The notes below the pieces were generated by a model. The model did not search any database, was not told the origin of the DNA, and saw only the letters and a list, made by a program, of their open reading frames with translations. Below, piece by piece: positions 63,546 to 64,000 of a stretch of DNA of 64,000 nt. This DNA comes from Drosophila miranda (lineage: Eukaryota > Arthropoda > Insecta > Diptera > Drosophilidae): positions 6,121,249 through 6,185,248 of the forward strand of contig NW_022881603.1 of the NCBI RefSeq assembly GCF_003369915.1, given 5' to 3'. Made by a program: the position numbers and the translations under genes. Positions within the stretch are counted from its first letter, which is position 1, and every line of letters begins with the position of its first letter.

Positions 63546-64000
63546 TATACCCGATACTCAAAATGAGTATTGGGGTATATTAGATTTGTGGTAAAAGTGG
63601 ATGTGTGTAACGTCCAGAAAGAATCGTTTCCGACCCCATAAAGTATATATATTCTTGATCAGCATCAATAGCCGAGTCGATTGAGCCATGTCTGTCTGTC
63701 CGTCTGTCCGTCCGTCAGTCTGTCCGTCTGTCCGTCCCCTTCAGCGCCTAGTGCTCAAAGACTATAAGAGCGAGAGCAACGATGTTTTGGATCCAGACTT
63801 TTGTGATATGTCACTGCTACAAAAGTATTTCAAAACTTCGCCCCGCCCACTTCCGCCCCCACAAAGGACGAAAATCTGTGGCATCCACAGTTTTAAGGAT
63901 ATGAGAAAACCAAAAACGTAGAATTGTAGAGAGGATACGAGAAAACTAAAAACGCAGAATCATAGACAATGATCAGATTGCTAAATCTGGATCAGATCAG
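63546..64000 (-). repeat. Inverted array unit running off the window
   Basis: Begins at TATACCCGATACTCAAAATG and continues in reverse orientation to the window end. A direct joint near 63933 (GTAGAGAGGATACGAG) skips the middle modules, so it is another internally deleted copy. Confidence 0.82.

Larger units (their letters stand above)
36321..64000. repeat. Tandem array of ISY-like Helitron/DINE-1 units
   Basis: About 25 units, mostly 1.02-1.14 kb, joined end to end as GGGTATA|ACGAGG. Each full unit has, in order: a terminal hairpin (GAGTTGCTGCGG...CCGCAACTC), TTATACCCGATACTAAG, a GAGAGAGACAG tract, a TTTTCGTCCTTTG-GGGGCGGAAG module repeated three times, a second GAGAGAGACAG tract, a GACG/GACA microsatellite, the core TTGATGCTGATCAAG and TCGGAAACGATTCC, and the palindromic end TACTCATTTTGAGTA. 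No helicase or Rep gene is present, so the units are non-autonomous. The array continues past the window end. Confidence 0.93.

Noticed and set aside
36321..64000. Array read as a CRISPR or classical satellite
   Set aside because: Units are 1.1 kb with defined transposon termini also found singly at 18394, 20864 and 24184; there are no short repeat-spacer units.
36321..64000. Autonomous Helitron with Rep/helicase
   Set aside because: No reading frame above about 170 codons and no Rep or helicase motif outside the Harbinger genes; the units are non-autonomous.

Overview
The window is eukaryotic DNA from a fly of the genus Drosophila, most likely the obscura group. Six intron-bearing genes are recognisable: an Unc-89 (obscurin) 3' half, an ORP1/2-type oxysterol-binding-protein gene, PASK, Phm, a three-LIM protein and Sox14. 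From memory, these cluster near the tip of chromosome arm 2R (Muller element C) in D. melanogaster. The DNA between and after them is dominated by one roughly 1.1-kb non-autonomous rolling-circle (Helitron/Helentron, DINE-1/mini-me) repeat that resembles the ISY element described from D. miranda. A Muller-C gene block with nonsense, frameshift and splice lesions, three intact genes, nested retrotransposons and a 27-kb repeat array is what a degenerating neo-Y (D. miranda type) would look like. That identification is an inference.

Layout. 1-8071: Unc-89 3' portion on +, carrying an internal deletion, two 1-bp losses and a stop codon in the second kinase domain. 8072-10503: intergenic DNA with a Tc1/mariner remnant and an imperfect long inverted repeat. 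10504-14388: ORP gene on +, with a 5'-truncated LOA/I-like retrotransposon placed exactly on an exon/intron junction and an apparently lost last splice acceptor. 15098-18323: PASK on -, open throughout. 18394-19533: an ISY-like element in the PASK/Phm divergent promoter region. 19986-24126: Phm on +, open throughout, with one ISY-like element in an intron, another in the 3' flank, and an intact antisense LIM gene nested in a second intron. 25760-30238: Sox14 on -, with a premature stop. About 31250-36320: a damaged R1-clade non-LTR retrotransposon.

36321-64000 is an almost pure head-to-tail array of ISY-like units. It shows a three-unit higher-order repeat (about 3.5 kb, three times), shortened units made by recombination between internal modules, an inserted LTR-like segment, a nested dead PIF/Harbinger transposon (53690-56353), and a switch of array orientation at about 62991. 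No RNA gene, CRISPR array or bacterial-type feature was seen.

The genes belong to different processes: sarcomere structure, sterol/lipid transfer, nutrient-sensing kinase, neuropeptide amidation and ecdysone-response transcription. Their linkage reflects conserved synteny, not an operon. The contrast between damaged genes (Unc-89, ORP, Sox14) and intact ones (PASK, Phm, LIM) within 30 kb is the most informative pattern here.
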